Source: Paracentrotus lividus (Eukaryota > Echinodermata > Echinoidea > Camarodonta > Echinidae). From it: DNA of 64,000 nucleotides. The notes beneath the pieces are model-generated. The model was given only the letters and a program-made list of their open reading frames with translations, did not search any database and was not told the origin of the DNA. Below are positions 32,601 to 43,879 of this stretch, in pieces (positions within the stretch are counted from its first letter, which is position 1; every line of letters starts with the position of its first letter). The stretch covers positions 3,460,464 to 3,524,463 of the forward strand of contig CALNVZ010003435.1 of the NCBI GenBank assembly GCA_940671915.1, written 5' to 3'. Both the position numbers and the translations under genes were made by a program.

Positions 32601-34249
32601 TGAAGAATACATCAGAGGATTAGAGAGTAATATTCAAGATGTACCGCAGGTTAGTTCCTTCATCTGGATGTTTCTTGGTATACTCTATACGCTGAATATT
32701 TTGTGGTGATTTTGTTTTTTGCAAATATTGTGACTTACTGAACACAAACATTTTCACTTCCTGATGTTTCTGTACAAAGTGAATGCAAATACAGTAAATT
32801 CGTGAAAATATATGGCGTATACAGTATGCACCATCATTAACAGCACAGTAATAATACTGGTTTCTTATAAAGCGCTGACAGTATATTATTTTCCCTGTCA
32901 TTGGACTCGATTAAGCACTTTAATTAAGGCGGGCTCACACGATGCGACTTGCTGCGGTGCGATTTTTCAGGAAAACTTTAATATTATTTGATACAAACAT
33001 TCAAAGTTGTGGGTATACTTATGAATACCAAAATTGAAATTCAAGGCGATTGTTTCCGTGCCGCATTGACGTCACAGCGATCTTGCGATTTTAAGGTGAT
33101 TTGACCTTTACTCCTAATTAAAGGCTCGCACTGGAAAAAAATTTCGATTTCATTGTTAATTTATAACTTTTACCTCTTATAAGATAACTTTGCATATTTC
33201 AAATGTCACATAAATGATGCAAACCATCATTTAAAAAATCGCACCGCAGCAAGTCGCATCGTGTGAGCCCGCCTTAATGTACTGTGCACAAACTCCATTC
33301 CCCGAGGAGCATTCCAACTGGTGTTCTCTTAGCCGCACACAAGCTGATCAAACCACATAGCATTTTGCATCCTTTCATACCCATTGAAAATGTTCCCATT
33401 TTCAATAATCCCAGTGGGGTCAAGCATGTAAATAAAATGACTTGCTCAGTGAGCACAAGTGCCAGTGCCGGGAATCGAACCCTTGTCAATAACAAGTTCA
33501 TTGAGCTAGCTAGAGCTGTACTGATTTTGAATGAAGAGCAAATTCATTTTGCTTTCATGTGAGAATTATAGAAAAATGTTTACGCATATTTAACCATGTG
33601 GAATATGGCCTGGTGAGGCAATTAATATCTATATTGTTAATTTCCTGCACATTAAGATGTATTGTCCTACTTGGAAAGAATTAACATTCCCCATACAGTT
33701 CACTCATGTTATAACAAGCACAGATGCCAGATTTTTGTAAAACGAGGCAACTCTCCCATTCCAAATTCAAACAAGTGCACATAACATGTGTGTATTCAGT
33801 ATAACTACAGTCAACTCAGCATAAATCGACGTTCCATAAGTCGAATAATCACCTAAACCAAAGCAATTTCTCAGTCCAGATTTTACGACACATGTGTTAT
33901 TCACCTTTCATAAGTCAAATTTCACCTAAGTCAAGCAAATTTCTAAGGTCCCAAGAGATTTGACTAAGGCAGAGTTACCTGTATATCACTATTACCAAGG
34001 TTTCAACTTCCTGGCTTGTTCCCAATCATCATGTTATAATTGATGTTACAATGGTTGATGAACATTTATTTGGTATTACTTGTTCTATTTATTGTCCAGA
34101 CTCTTCAGCGTGCCATGAAACGAGACCCGAGTCCCGGAGCTTTGAAATACATCATCCACTCCAAGGTAGGACCTGGACCCCAGGTAGTACAAGACCAGGA
34201 ACTAAGTCTACTGGACCAACATGGAATGCCAAAGGAGCTTGCTAGTTGA
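23646..34249 (+). CDS. MVD: mevalonate diphosphate decarboxylase
   Basis: Nine coding exons: 23646-23706, 27632-27770, 28209-28255, 28905-29042, 29487-29686, 30655-30822, 31558-31680, 32491-32649 and 34100-34249. All junctions are GT-AG and in phase; the total is 1,185 nt or 394 residues, close to the usual 400. Motifs in order: [11 protein letters not shown] at the start, [11 protein letters not shown], the phosphate-binding loop [19 protein letters not shown] (about 110-128), [40 protein letters not shown], catalytic Asp298 in YTFDAGPNA, and [16 protein letters not shown] near the end. The enzyme uses ATP to convert mevalonate diphosphate to isopentenyl diphosphate in the cytosol, feeding sterol and isoprenoid synthesis. 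Intron 1 (3.9 kb) is packed with mobile elements. A decoy copy of the exon 8 acceptor lies in intron 7. Confidence 0.96.
24433..24474. repeat. perfect 20 bp palindrome
   Basis: TACCATGGAGATACTAAGTT and its exact complement are separated by AG. A partial relative, GAGATACTAAGTTAGTAT, lies near 25040. It is in MVD intron 1. Confidence 0.85.
25310..26527. mobile_element. hAT-type MITE, copy 2, split by another transposon
   Basis: Same family as 9974-10115. The first 8 bases (GGCATAAT) are at 25310-25317 and the rest runs from 26380 to 26527. The outer flanks AATAGTTT (25302-25309) and AATTGTTT (26528-26535) match 7 of 8 and are its own duplication. The interruption is the 25318-26379 element. 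Confidence 0.75.
25318..26379. mobile_element. non-autonomous hAT-like transposon (1,062 bp)
   Basis: The termini TAGTGCTGTGC and GCACGGCACTA are inverted and of the hAT type. The exact 8 bp duplication GGCATAAT stands on both sides. Subterminal GATCGGATCGG words occur at both ends in inverted orientation. No transposase is seen. Confidence 0.85.
27057..27366. repeat. long-TIR MITE (310 bp)
   Basis: Inverted arms of roughly 100 bp start CAACCAGGCCATCCCTC and include GGTGATGACGTCAAAGGATG in both arms. About 10% mismatch between the arms indicates some age. It lies near the end of MVD intron 1, 265 bp before exon 2. Confidence 0.8.
32239..32330 (+). repeat. duplicated exon 8 acceptor of MVD (decoy)
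   Basis: It repeats 32419-32508: ATTGAGCCATTCTATAACAT, an ATGATTT-rich tract, TTTCTGCAG and the first bases of the exon (GCTAGCTATACCTTT against GCAAGCTATACCTTT). The frame downstream of the decoy does not continue as MVD. Confidence 0.75.
32379..32418. repeat. T27-G13 homopolymer block
   Basis: 27 T followed by 13 G, lying between the two copies of the duplicated acceptor region. The exact length is likely to be unreliable in assembly. Confidence 0.9.
32928..33273. mobile_element. piggyBac-like MITE with TTAA flanks
   Basis: A 346 bp element with about 40 bp matching inverted ends starting GGCGGGCTCACACGATGCGA and flanked by TTAA on both sides. TTAA target duplication is the piggyBac mark. 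It has no coding content and sits in MVD intron 8. Confidence 0.85.
33280..33512 (-). repeat. tRNA-derived SINE
   Basis: The minus strand contains GCTCTAGCTAGCTCAATGAA (A-box-like) and, 30 bases on, GGTTCGATTCCCGGCAC (a good B box), followed by a non-tRNA body. It is too altered to be a functional tRNA. The 3' limit is approximate. Confidence 0.55.
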
Positions 34250-34639
34250 TGTCCGATTCTGCTCTAGCTCTGTCAATACAGTATTAAGTTTTGTACTTGT
34301 AGGTGTGTAATTATTTAAGAGAGGTTTTAAATCTTTCTTAAAATTTGCTTGGGTCATGATATACCGTGTCTGAGCAGTGTCCTGTAACATAAAGGTTTGC
34401 AATCAATTGTACGTATGAAAGAACAGTTCTAATTGGTTATCGGTGACTCTTTTGAACAAAAGCTGCATGCAACAATGATCTTGATTGGCCATTTCGTGAT
34501 TGATTGCAAACCTTTATGTTACAGAACCCAGAATTACTAATACCAGTATAAGGTCAATTAACACTGCAAAACAAACAAGTTGTTTCATGTTGTATCGGAA
34601 AAAACTAGCTCTTTCATAAGGAATATTTCATAAATATCA

Positions 34640-34779
34640 GGGGGGCATTTCATCAAAGGACTTGTCGGATATTTTATCTGACAATTTTGCTCTCAGCCAA
34701 TCAGATGCAAGCATTTCAGTAGCTTATAACAGTTTGTCGGATAAAACGTCCGACAAGTCCTTTTAATGAAATGCCCCCC
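34640..34779. repeat. palindromic MITE, copy 2
   Basis: Same family as 1701-1837, with better preserved ends (GGGGGGCATTTCATCAAAGG ... TGAAATGCCCCCC). It lies in the MVD 3' region. Confidence 0.82.
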
Positions 34780-35009
34780 AGGTCTCTATATAATCCTTAT
34801 GGTGCAGTCAGATGTATGACGCATGGCCAATGCGCAGTATGCGCTAGGTGCGTGTTACTCATTCATCGAGCCCACTTAGCCAACGATGTGCATTCATATT
34901 TAAATATGTGTTGTCTATGTATACAGCTCTGTGTGTGCATTGTCAGCAATTTTCACAAATTTCAGTGCACAGGTCTTGGGTTGTGTACATGTGACTGCTG
35001 AAGTACTGA

Positions 35010-35015
35010 AATAAA
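35010..35015 (+). terminator. candidate MVD polyadenylation signal
   Basis: AATAAA 760 bases after the MVD stop, the first clear signal I noticed on this strand. Confidence 0.35.
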
Positions 35016-37198
35016 AGTCATAGTTAGTGAGTTGTCTCAATGCAAATAGTGTACAATTGAGCACAATCAATTGCAATCAGGTGCAGCATTGATATCATTC
35101 AGGACTGTACATTAAAGTATGGAGTTTTACCATTACTGCCTTTATATTAATTGATCCATTTTTTAAAACAAGATGTGTTTTTATATCAAAGGTAGACTAT
35201 GTATTATGTACAGGAGGTAAGAATATTTTTTAAAATCTGGACATGCCTCTTTACTTGTTATAAACTGAATATTAACGCAGATTATTATTTCAGTATTATG
35301 AGAGATAGAGGACTGAGGTGTGATGATTCAAAGATAGAGCAGTGTTACTTTAAAGGGATATGATCATGGAGTATGCGACTTAGCCATTCAATTTCCCCTA
35401 CACTCATACGTACAATACCAGTTAGTGTGCAATGATTTTCTATCCTAAAAAAAACATAGGTATCGGCAGGGCAAGTAAACTCAGCAGAGTGTTTTCTACT
35501 TAATGTGGAGGACCCATGGTTAAACCAAGTAAATATGTGTAAGCACTTTTAATGCATGGATTCTAATTACCTAGCCCTTCAAATATTACTGAAAGCTGTA
35601 TGTCCCATGGTATTGTAGATAGATTTGCATTTAATCTAAATATTTTAATGAATTTTTGAGCATTCGTAAACTCTGTTTGACTAATAAAAACAAACAAACA
35701 TAACTTTTAGAATCATGGAATCTTAAAAAACATTAATGTATTAATAAAGTAGGCATACAATGCATGAATATGATTATTGTTTTGTTTCCTTCTTATGGTC
35801 ATGTTTATTCCATTCATTCACAAAATAATTATACAAAAATATAAGTTAATAATATCATAGTAGAAAATATTCAATATATTACAAGCAAGATTGATAAACA
35901 TATGAGGTAATCATCCAAAACAATCATATAATTCTTATGTTAATTATATACAGTTTGCAGCTTTACTTGATTATCATTTCTCCTAAACACAGACAAAACT
36001 TTTAATTAACAGCATTGAAGGCAGTCAGTCACAATGAACATAATTTTTCAAGATTTAGTGAATGGCAGTGATACAAATGGCAAGAAAAAATTTATAATTT
36101 GCCGATTTTATCTTGTGTAAAAACTGAGAAAACCTACTTAATGAATAACATATTCTTTTCTATTCATTTTGAATCAATGTTTCAAGTATTTAAGACAAAT
36201 TTAAAGGCATATTCAGAATGAAATTTCAAGGCACATTACAATTGAATTTATAACTGTTTAGTGAAATCTGTAAAATGAAATCTTAAATCATGATTTAATC
36301 AAAATCCCCTCAAACTTAAGAATGTATCATTCCTGATTAAACATCCTTGAGACATGTTTTTTTATCTGGGGTCATCAAATTTGAACCAAATAACATTCCT
36401 AAAGAAGAAAAATATATGTCATCAGGAGGAAAAATACAGAAGCCCCTTGGGTGGTTATAGGCTTTATTTCAGTGGTTAGACAACAAATTTACCTTGAGCG
36501 CTCAAGCACTTTGGGTGCTCTTCCTGAACATATGCAATCATCACCATCATAAGAGTTTGAACGAACCATGTGGCCAATAAGTTACGCACAACTTCCCAAT
36601 GATACGAATATGTAGAGCCAAATGGGATACTCAAATCCTTTCGACATGAGCAAAAATTTGAAATATGCAGACTGCAGTCTGTGTGAAATAAAATGGTATA
36701 GTTGGAAAACATTTTTTAAAGAGTAAAAATTTATCCCAATCTAGTATTGTCTGATATTTCCATAAAGAATGAAGATCAGGCTTCTGCAATTTTATGATCT
36801 CATTTGGTGTTTTCAGTTTTCTATGATCAAGAAAAATCTATTTTGCGCATGCTTTTCTATGGCTTTGTATAGGCTTTGCACATAATGGCTGTGAATTCAT
36901 GGCTCCTCGGCGCACATAATTTAGCATAACTTGTTTTACAAAAGCAAATTATACAAAAAAAGTCTTGCGGTCTCATATCTAAATTATTTTTTTATACAGT
37001 CTGTAAATAACGTTATGTGAAGGCTATTTTTAGCAACAATTTCATTATTATGAAATTATGGGAATTACAGTCAAACTTCAGGAAGAATTCTGGGCATCCA
37101 ATTTTTCATGTTGTTTCTCAAGTTATGCATAACTTAAGAAAAAACTTGTTAGATATCCCCCTGGTCATGTAGATATTCATTCAATTCAATTCAATTTT
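35016..37198. other. intergenic between convergent MVD and ECI-like genes
   Basis: AT-rich, with no recognised exon on either strand. It probably contains the 3' UTR of the minus-strand gene at its right end. Confidence 0.5.
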
Positions 37199-40100
37199 TC
37201 ACATTTTTGATGCAAGGATTTGAGCTCCTCTAACGAATGCAGCGAGCCTGTCATCTTTCTCTTTCTGTGTCGTACTCTTCAGGAATTCTTCTCTTTTAGC
37301 TTTAATGGGGATGCCATACAGCGTGTTCTTAGCGGCCGCCACACAGCCTCTGTCAAGTACCTCACCTAAAGAAGGAATGAATGAATGGAGTTATTGTGAG
37401 GCAGCTTTATAGTTCATGTTTTCTTTGTTACATTTAAAGCTTGTGTCATGAGAGTATAAGCTGTGATAGCTCGTTGTTCCAAAGGTTCATTTGTCCAAAG
37501 GTTTGATCTTCCTAACACGTAAATTTCCTATACCTGGATATGTGTTTGTCCGAAAATGAAATAAGGTTCGTTCTTCCAAACATTTGTTGCATTACTATGG
37601 AACATCGAATCTTCAGAACAACGAGTAACACCTGTATAAACATACCATCCATAAGTCATTTATTAGTATTTTGGTATGATGTGGCCATCATAAAGAATCA
37701 ATATGGTAGCTCTTCTTACGTGGTGTTTAACTTGGTTATACTTTAGTAAAATACAAATGTTTGGTATAATTGGAAAGCTTGGAATCTTTAGTTTTATAAA
37801 ACGCATAAAAACAAAATGTGAATTCTGGCGACTTATTGGCGGTTTACCCAGGAGGTCACATCTAGTTCTGACTAAATCACAAAGTTATCAGACTGGATAA
37901 TTGCTTTACCTGCAATTTCATTGCCATAGCGTATAGCAGCTGGTATGAGTTCACTCTCATCCACTGCCTCATCAACAATCTCAGCTTTAAGGGCTTCCTC
38001 AGCAGGGTAGCGCTTGCTGAATATAGCTGCATCTCGCAACGTCTGGACCCTGTGTAGCTTAAGTCTGGACAATAAACCAAGATAATAATAATACTACAGT
38101 CCATTCTGGTTATAACAAGGTGCAACCACTACCTCGTTATCATGAAATCGCTGTCGGCAATTTTCACAAGTTTCATGTGACTGCCGCATAAATGAGAGAA
38201 ATAGATCTATGGGAGTACAATGTCAGAAAGAGGAGAAATAAGACGGACATATAAGAAAACAGTGAATTTCCCAAATTAAATGAAAGATTGACTACAGGGC
38301 AAGTCCAAGCTTTTTTGCAATTTTCTCCCAAGAGTTACTGACAAATAATTTACCATATCTTAATAATAAAATTATTCATCTCAAATATTTTTATGTATTT
38401 AATAAAGTTTCTGTAGATAATTACCTTTACTGAAAACATCAAAAATAATTGAGATGAATCATTTCATAAATGGTAAATCATTTGTCGGTAATACAAAAAA
38501 AAAAAAAAATAGCTTGGACTTGCCCTACAGCAAAGAAGAGAATATAGAGAAAGTAATATACAATTACAAGTATTAATTTACTTCCTAAAAAAAAGAAGAT
38601 TTTTCATCTTCCATAACATCCTCAATTATGCATACATGTTATATGTGCATATCTTTTATCATACTTTGATCTATGAACCAGATCATTGCCTCATTATTTA
38701 TCTACTCTAGTTCTTTGCAATTATTTTTTTGTATAATACTTAACTGATCAACTCAAGAGTAACTGGAGAAAATTTGAGTTTAATACTGGTCTCTGGGAGG
38801 CAGAACCAGCCACGCCCTTTCCTCATCACCCTGTAGTCACATGCCAATGCCATAATGGCTCCCTGACCAAAAGCATGACCTGCAGACAGATAAAGAAAAG
38901 CAATTAGAACTTACGCCCAAATTTTTTTAAATCTTTGTTTAACGGGTCACTGAAAAATAGGTTATGTAGGGCAGGACTTTTTTCCATCATGCATGCATAT
39001 TCATACATATAATTGCCCAACAAAAGGTTATTTTGTGTGCATATGATGGTTAGAATGGAAAAGAATAGTTTTCACAGGCTGTGCCAACAAAAAAAGAGAC
39101 TAATTTGAAATACTGATTGATCATTTCATATATATAATTCATGTTAGAAAGTGATATATAAAGAAAATATTGTGGGAAAAAAAATAAAAGAAAATATTGG
39201 ATAATTTTTTAGTTTTATTTCTTGAATGATGATAATCCAGATAATAAAAGGAGGTTAAAACATTGAAACATGACCAACAACAAAAAAATTACCATTCATA
39301 GCTGCGATGGTTGGCATGGGAAATAATGCTAATCTCTGAACAATTGCATCTGTTCCAGCAAAAAACTTTGTGTTGACTTCTTTGGTTTGCTTGGCTATCC
39401 ACTGGAGATCCAATCCATAGCTGAAAAACTTCCCTTGGCCTGTGATGACCACACATCTGACACCTTCATTTCTAGAGTAAATTGAAGATCCAAATAAAAA
39501 AATTGACAATTATAACTATCAATCACTGATTATGATGTCTGTAAATGTCTTGCTCTCTCATTGAAGCTGAGTCAGATGAGAAATTACTCAAGTTAGATTC
39601 AGTGAAGATGATGATAATGGTGATGGTGTTGATGATGATAATGATTATGATGATTGGTTGAATTTACTGTCATGCATAAAAAAAAAGTTGCAGAAAATCA
39701 TCTTGTGGCTCACATTTCATATTAAATACAGAAAATATATATCAATGATACAAAATAATTATAATAATATTATATAATATAATAATAACAAATAAATACA
39801 AGGTGAAAACATAACAATACACATTTCGGCATAATCTGGTTATAAGTCACCAGTCCATTCACGTTCATTTCGTCAGTGACGGAGACATCGTTCCACGCCA
39901 TTGACTTCGTACACAGTGAGCGAGCAGAGAGGAGACAAATTGGCAGATATAGCCCACATTTCACGTTTCTGTTGGGGCCTAGGGGGGCCTGACATGAAAT
40001 AAGCATATCACATTGATTTTGATAATGTTTAAATAAAAAACCTAATCAAACTTAGACAGAATCAATGGATGAAAGTACAAAAGAAATATTATAATTTAAT

Positions 40101-40479
40101 AATAATTAATGTTCAATAATGTTTTTAGATTTTTTTTTTCTGATTACAGTCCACTGATTTTTATTTCATACTGAATCACGCTTGCTAAGTATGCTGTATA
40201 ATTATAAATATGACATGATGAGGAGTCAAAACACCATCATCCAATTGGGAAATTAAGGATCTCTGCACAGCCACAACTCATCAGATTAAATTGGACAACA
40301 TACTTGATCTATCGACTGATGTGAGTGTTGTTTTACCTTTCTATGTCGTCTAAAGCTTTTCCAAACTCATTCACGTACGGCATGTTCCATTTACCGTCTC
40401 CTTTGACCATCTTGATGATAGCAATCCCATCTTTACCAATATCCAGTCGTACTGCAGCCCGAACTGCAGCAGCCGCCAT
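37199..40479 (-). CDS. enoyl-CoA hydratase/isomerase family protein, probably peroxisomal
   Basis: Five minus-strand exons: 40479-40337 (ATG in GCCGCCATG-like context), 39471-39293, 38879 to about 38749, 38064-37910 and 37365-37199. Crotonase-fold motifs: GQGKFFSYGLDLQWI (first oxyanion-hole strand), IAAMNGHAFGQGAIMALACDYRVM (second), and a PE pair (CLPETSIKL) where delta3-delta2-enoyl-CoA isomerases hold their catalytic Glu. The C-terminus is ILASKM, a plausible type 1 peroxisomal signal, so it likely handles unsaturated fatty acyl-CoA in peroxisomal beta-oxidation. The length is about 255 residues. The join between exons 3 and 4 is odd: the frame requires ATC AG|A CTT, but the sequence offers GTTAAG one base early. 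The neighbouring MVD is convergent. Confidence 0.85.
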
Positions 40480-41614
40480 GATGATTGTTGATATGACACG
40501 CCCACAAACTTACGCAATCAAAACACGTTCTCGTAATACCGGTATCACGTGATCTGGGAGAGCTGAGATTGAGATTGTGGATTCTCTGCCTCTGGCCTCT
40601 GGTAAGCATTTAGAAACCAAATGGGTGTTTAAAATACTTTACACTCCAGAAATATTATTATCTTTATTCACCGCATGTGTTAGATGTGTTGCTGATATGT
40701 TAGGATTAAGGTTTAATAATCGGGCGCATGCAATGCCAATGTGATGCATGCATGGTCCCATATACTGATATTTGTGTGTGGTTATGTAATGTCAAAAATT
40801 TTCTGATCAATCAATCATATCTTGTCTCTCTAAAAGACTCTAGTCTCCTTGTCCTTGAGTCTTACTGCACGTACACATTCAATCCTATAAACTAAGATAT
40901 CCACTGAATAACTATCAAACTTTGAATTTGACGAGGAATCTTCAAAATCTTTCAATTAAAGTCTAAAGATGGAATAAAAAAAATTTAAAAAGTCATGATA
41001 GACTAAGAGTAAGAATAAGATGACACTCTTTCAAATTAAAGCCAAACCTCAGGCTAAGGTCAACAATATTTTATTCAGCTTAGGTTACACCCCTTTCATT
41101 TTTCAAAGGACGCATGTATAGTGTGTGTAGATGGTTAAAAAGAAAGACTGTTCGTACATTTTTTAAATCAACACCAATATTTATTTGAATAACTTTTGAT
41201 CCTGACTTGTGTTATGTTTTCTGCAAACATAATTATCGAGTAAAGAAAGTGCCCGAAATTCGACCCCTTAACCTTTTTTGCAGCTCTTGTTTGAAGATGA
41301 AAAAAAAAATTTCCAGTAGGATAATAACGCTCGGGGCTCGAGCGTGGCAAAAACTGAGATTTTAGGAGCAAAATTAAGGTATTTGGAATGATTTGTTTTT
41401 GCGATTCTTTTTTTTTGGGTCGTCTTCAGTGACGATGTGTGCATGTGATATGAGTTGATTGGAGTGTGTTTAAGTGTGTTTTGGAGTCTTATTTTGTATT
41501 TTTTTTCACACCTGTCAAATCTCGGCAAGTGTCGAATTTCGGGCACTTTACTCTATTTGTTCTGTTTTTGTTGGTCTCATTTTGAGTTGTTCAATCCAGT
41601 GAAGAATTTGCTTA
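40480..41614. other. ECI-like upstream region, no other gene
   Basis: The promoter of the minus-strand gene is expected just right of 40479. The rest is AT-rich without a recognisable coding stretch. Confidence 0.45.
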
Positions 41615-41619
41615 GTTTT

Positions 41620-43248
41620 CAGGCCCGTAACTAGGATTTTTACGGGGGGGTTCGAAATCTGAAAAAGTGGACCTTTTTCAAGGATTTTTTTTCGAGCGCG
41701 AAGCGCGAGCAGAAAATTTTGAGTTAAACTTGGAGTATGATATGTATTATCATGACTATAGACTCTATTTAGTATATAGCTAAAAATTGTGCATTATAGT
41801 CCCCACTTATAATAACCGCGAGCGCGAAGCGCGAGCTGAAAATTTTAGGAATCTTAATGGCTTTTATTTTTTATTGTTCATTTATTTATGAATAAATAGG
41901 AATGCGAGCGCGAAGCGCGAGCTCAAAATTTTGAAAACAAAATTGGAGTTAATTGTGCAATATCAGAGCCTATTTAGTATCCGCGAGCTGAAAGTTTTGA
42001 GCTAAAAATTGTGGCTTATAGACTCTTTACGATCCATGTTGAAGATACATAATAATCTTGGCTCATTAATAATCTTTGCTATGAATATTTTGTGGGCTGC
42101 AGGCATAGGCCTCCCCCAATCTAGCCCAAACACAATTACACCAATTTTTTTTACAAGGTTTGTCTCCAGCAGAGAGCACTGGGTCCAACCCTTTTTTAAA
42201 AATACTTATTGTTTGTTAATTTTACAGTTCGAGGTCGCAAAGTGACCGAGCAGGGAAATTTGGGGTTTTAAAAGACATATGAAGTAAAGAAAGGAGAAAT
42301 TTTTAGTATTGTAAGTGATATTTTTAAGGATTATTATTTTCCATGGGACTTTTAAAGAGTATGAACGGCTTCTTTGTAGTATAAAAAGTGCATTTTTAGC
42401 TAAGAAAACGGGCACTTTTAGAGTGCATAAAAAAAATGGGGGCACTTTGCCCCTGCCCCCGGTTCCACCGCCCCTTAGACCCCAATATCTCCAAGTGCGA
42501 AGCGCGAGTAGAAAACTTTGAGCTCAAAATTGTAGTTTATTGTGCATTATGGACCCTATTTATAGTATTCGCGAGCGCGAAGCGCGAGCCGAAAATTAGT
42601 GGTTTTTTAAAGACATATGGAGTAACAAGGGCCCCTTTTTAGTATTAAAAGTGCCCCCTTTTTTAACATAAATTGTCCACGGGACTTTTCAAATCTCTGA
42701 AAGGCTTCTTTTTAGTATAAAGATGACACTTTTTTAGCTTAGAAACGGGACACTTTTTAGTCATGAATAAGGGCACTTTTAGGGTGGATGAAAAAGTGGG
42801 GGTCACTGTGCCCCTGCCCGCCCCCCCCCCACCCGGTTCGACCGCCTCTGCCACTAGGCGTTATTTCTGTTATATCATTTCCTAACACTGAAGATAACAT
42901 TATTTGAAAATACAAAAAAAAAGAACACAAATGCAAACGAAAACATTCCTGCAAAATGTTTTAAATGTAATTCCTGCGTAATTTGTTCTGAAAAAAGCAT
43001 GATTATCATCCCCAAAATAAAAAGTTGCGAGCGCGAAGCGCGAGCGAAAGATTTTACATGTAGGGGGACTGAAAGCAAAGTGGTTTAATCTTCCTTTCTT
43101 GTATTTATATTCAAGTATCTGCTGCATTTCTGCCAAAAAGTGGGGGTTTTAATTTTTTTTTTTTTTTTTTTTTTTGGTCAAGCGGACCCTGCTCGCCTGC
43201 GGGGGGGTTCGTTCGAACCCCCCGAACCCCCCCCTGGTTACGGGCCTG
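41620..43248. mobile_element. TIR DNA element with repeated 19 bp GC motif
   Basis: The termini are CAGGCCCGTAACTAGG and CCTGGTTACGGGCCTG, with GGGGGGTTCGAA in inverted orientation just inside. The 5 bp GTTTT stands on both sides (41615-41619, 43249-43253). GCGAGCGCGAAGCGCGAGC occurs at 41818, 41904, 42571 and 43027, with shorter forms at 41693 and 42495. Low-complexity A/T text of similar phrasing follows each copy. No transposase is seen, so it is non-autonomous. Confidence 0.85.
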
Positions 43249-43625
43249 GTTTTACATATAATATTTTTGTTGTTGACAGGATTTTATAAAATCTAATTAT
43301 AGGCCCTACATGAGTGTATAAAAAATTTACCAGCTACCGTTTGAGTGAATAATATTAAGAAACATCATTTTATGCTTCAGTAAGCACAGTCGGTAGGCAA
43401 AAATATCATTTGTATGAAGTTCACAAGCTTAATGTCACAACTTTGAATTAGTGATTTTGGGACAAAATGTCAGATTTCATTGGGTTTACTTGTCAATGGC
43501 ATGCAACAGGTGTGCCCGAATATACCAAATAGAGTTCAGGGTCAAATTTCGTGGTTGAGTGAGCACTGAGATGAGATAAGGAAAATATAAAAGGAAAAAA
43601 TTTTATGAAAATCAAAAGTAAGTGG

Positions 43626-43628
43626 CTT

Positions 43629-43660
<32 letters not shown>

Positions 43661-43870
43661 GAGCTTCTTATATAGCGCATAATATCAAACAGTTTCATCT
43701 CTAAGCGCTTTACAATTATTATTACCCCGATCATCGGATGCTTGTAAGTCTTTCTGACACCTGTTCAATCCCAAAGGGATCATTCAGATACACGGCAGCC
43801 TTTTTAAGGCGCACTTATTCCATTCACGGTTCAGTCATCTCTTGGATACCTAATTTGGTATTAGCTAACT
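43626..43870. repeat. probable SINE with (AAT)n end
   Basis: An AAT microsatellite (43629-43660) is joined to TTATATAGCGCATAATATC and CTAAGCGCTTTACAATTATT. The tail resembles that of the SINE at 930-1197. No clear tRNA head is found, so the class is tentative. Confidence 0.45.
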
Positions 43871-43879
43871 TTAGTTGGT

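Noticed and set aside
33440..33512. Functional tRNA gene
   Set aside because: The B box is good, but the acceptor stem and anticodon arm do not fold; a SINE head fits better.
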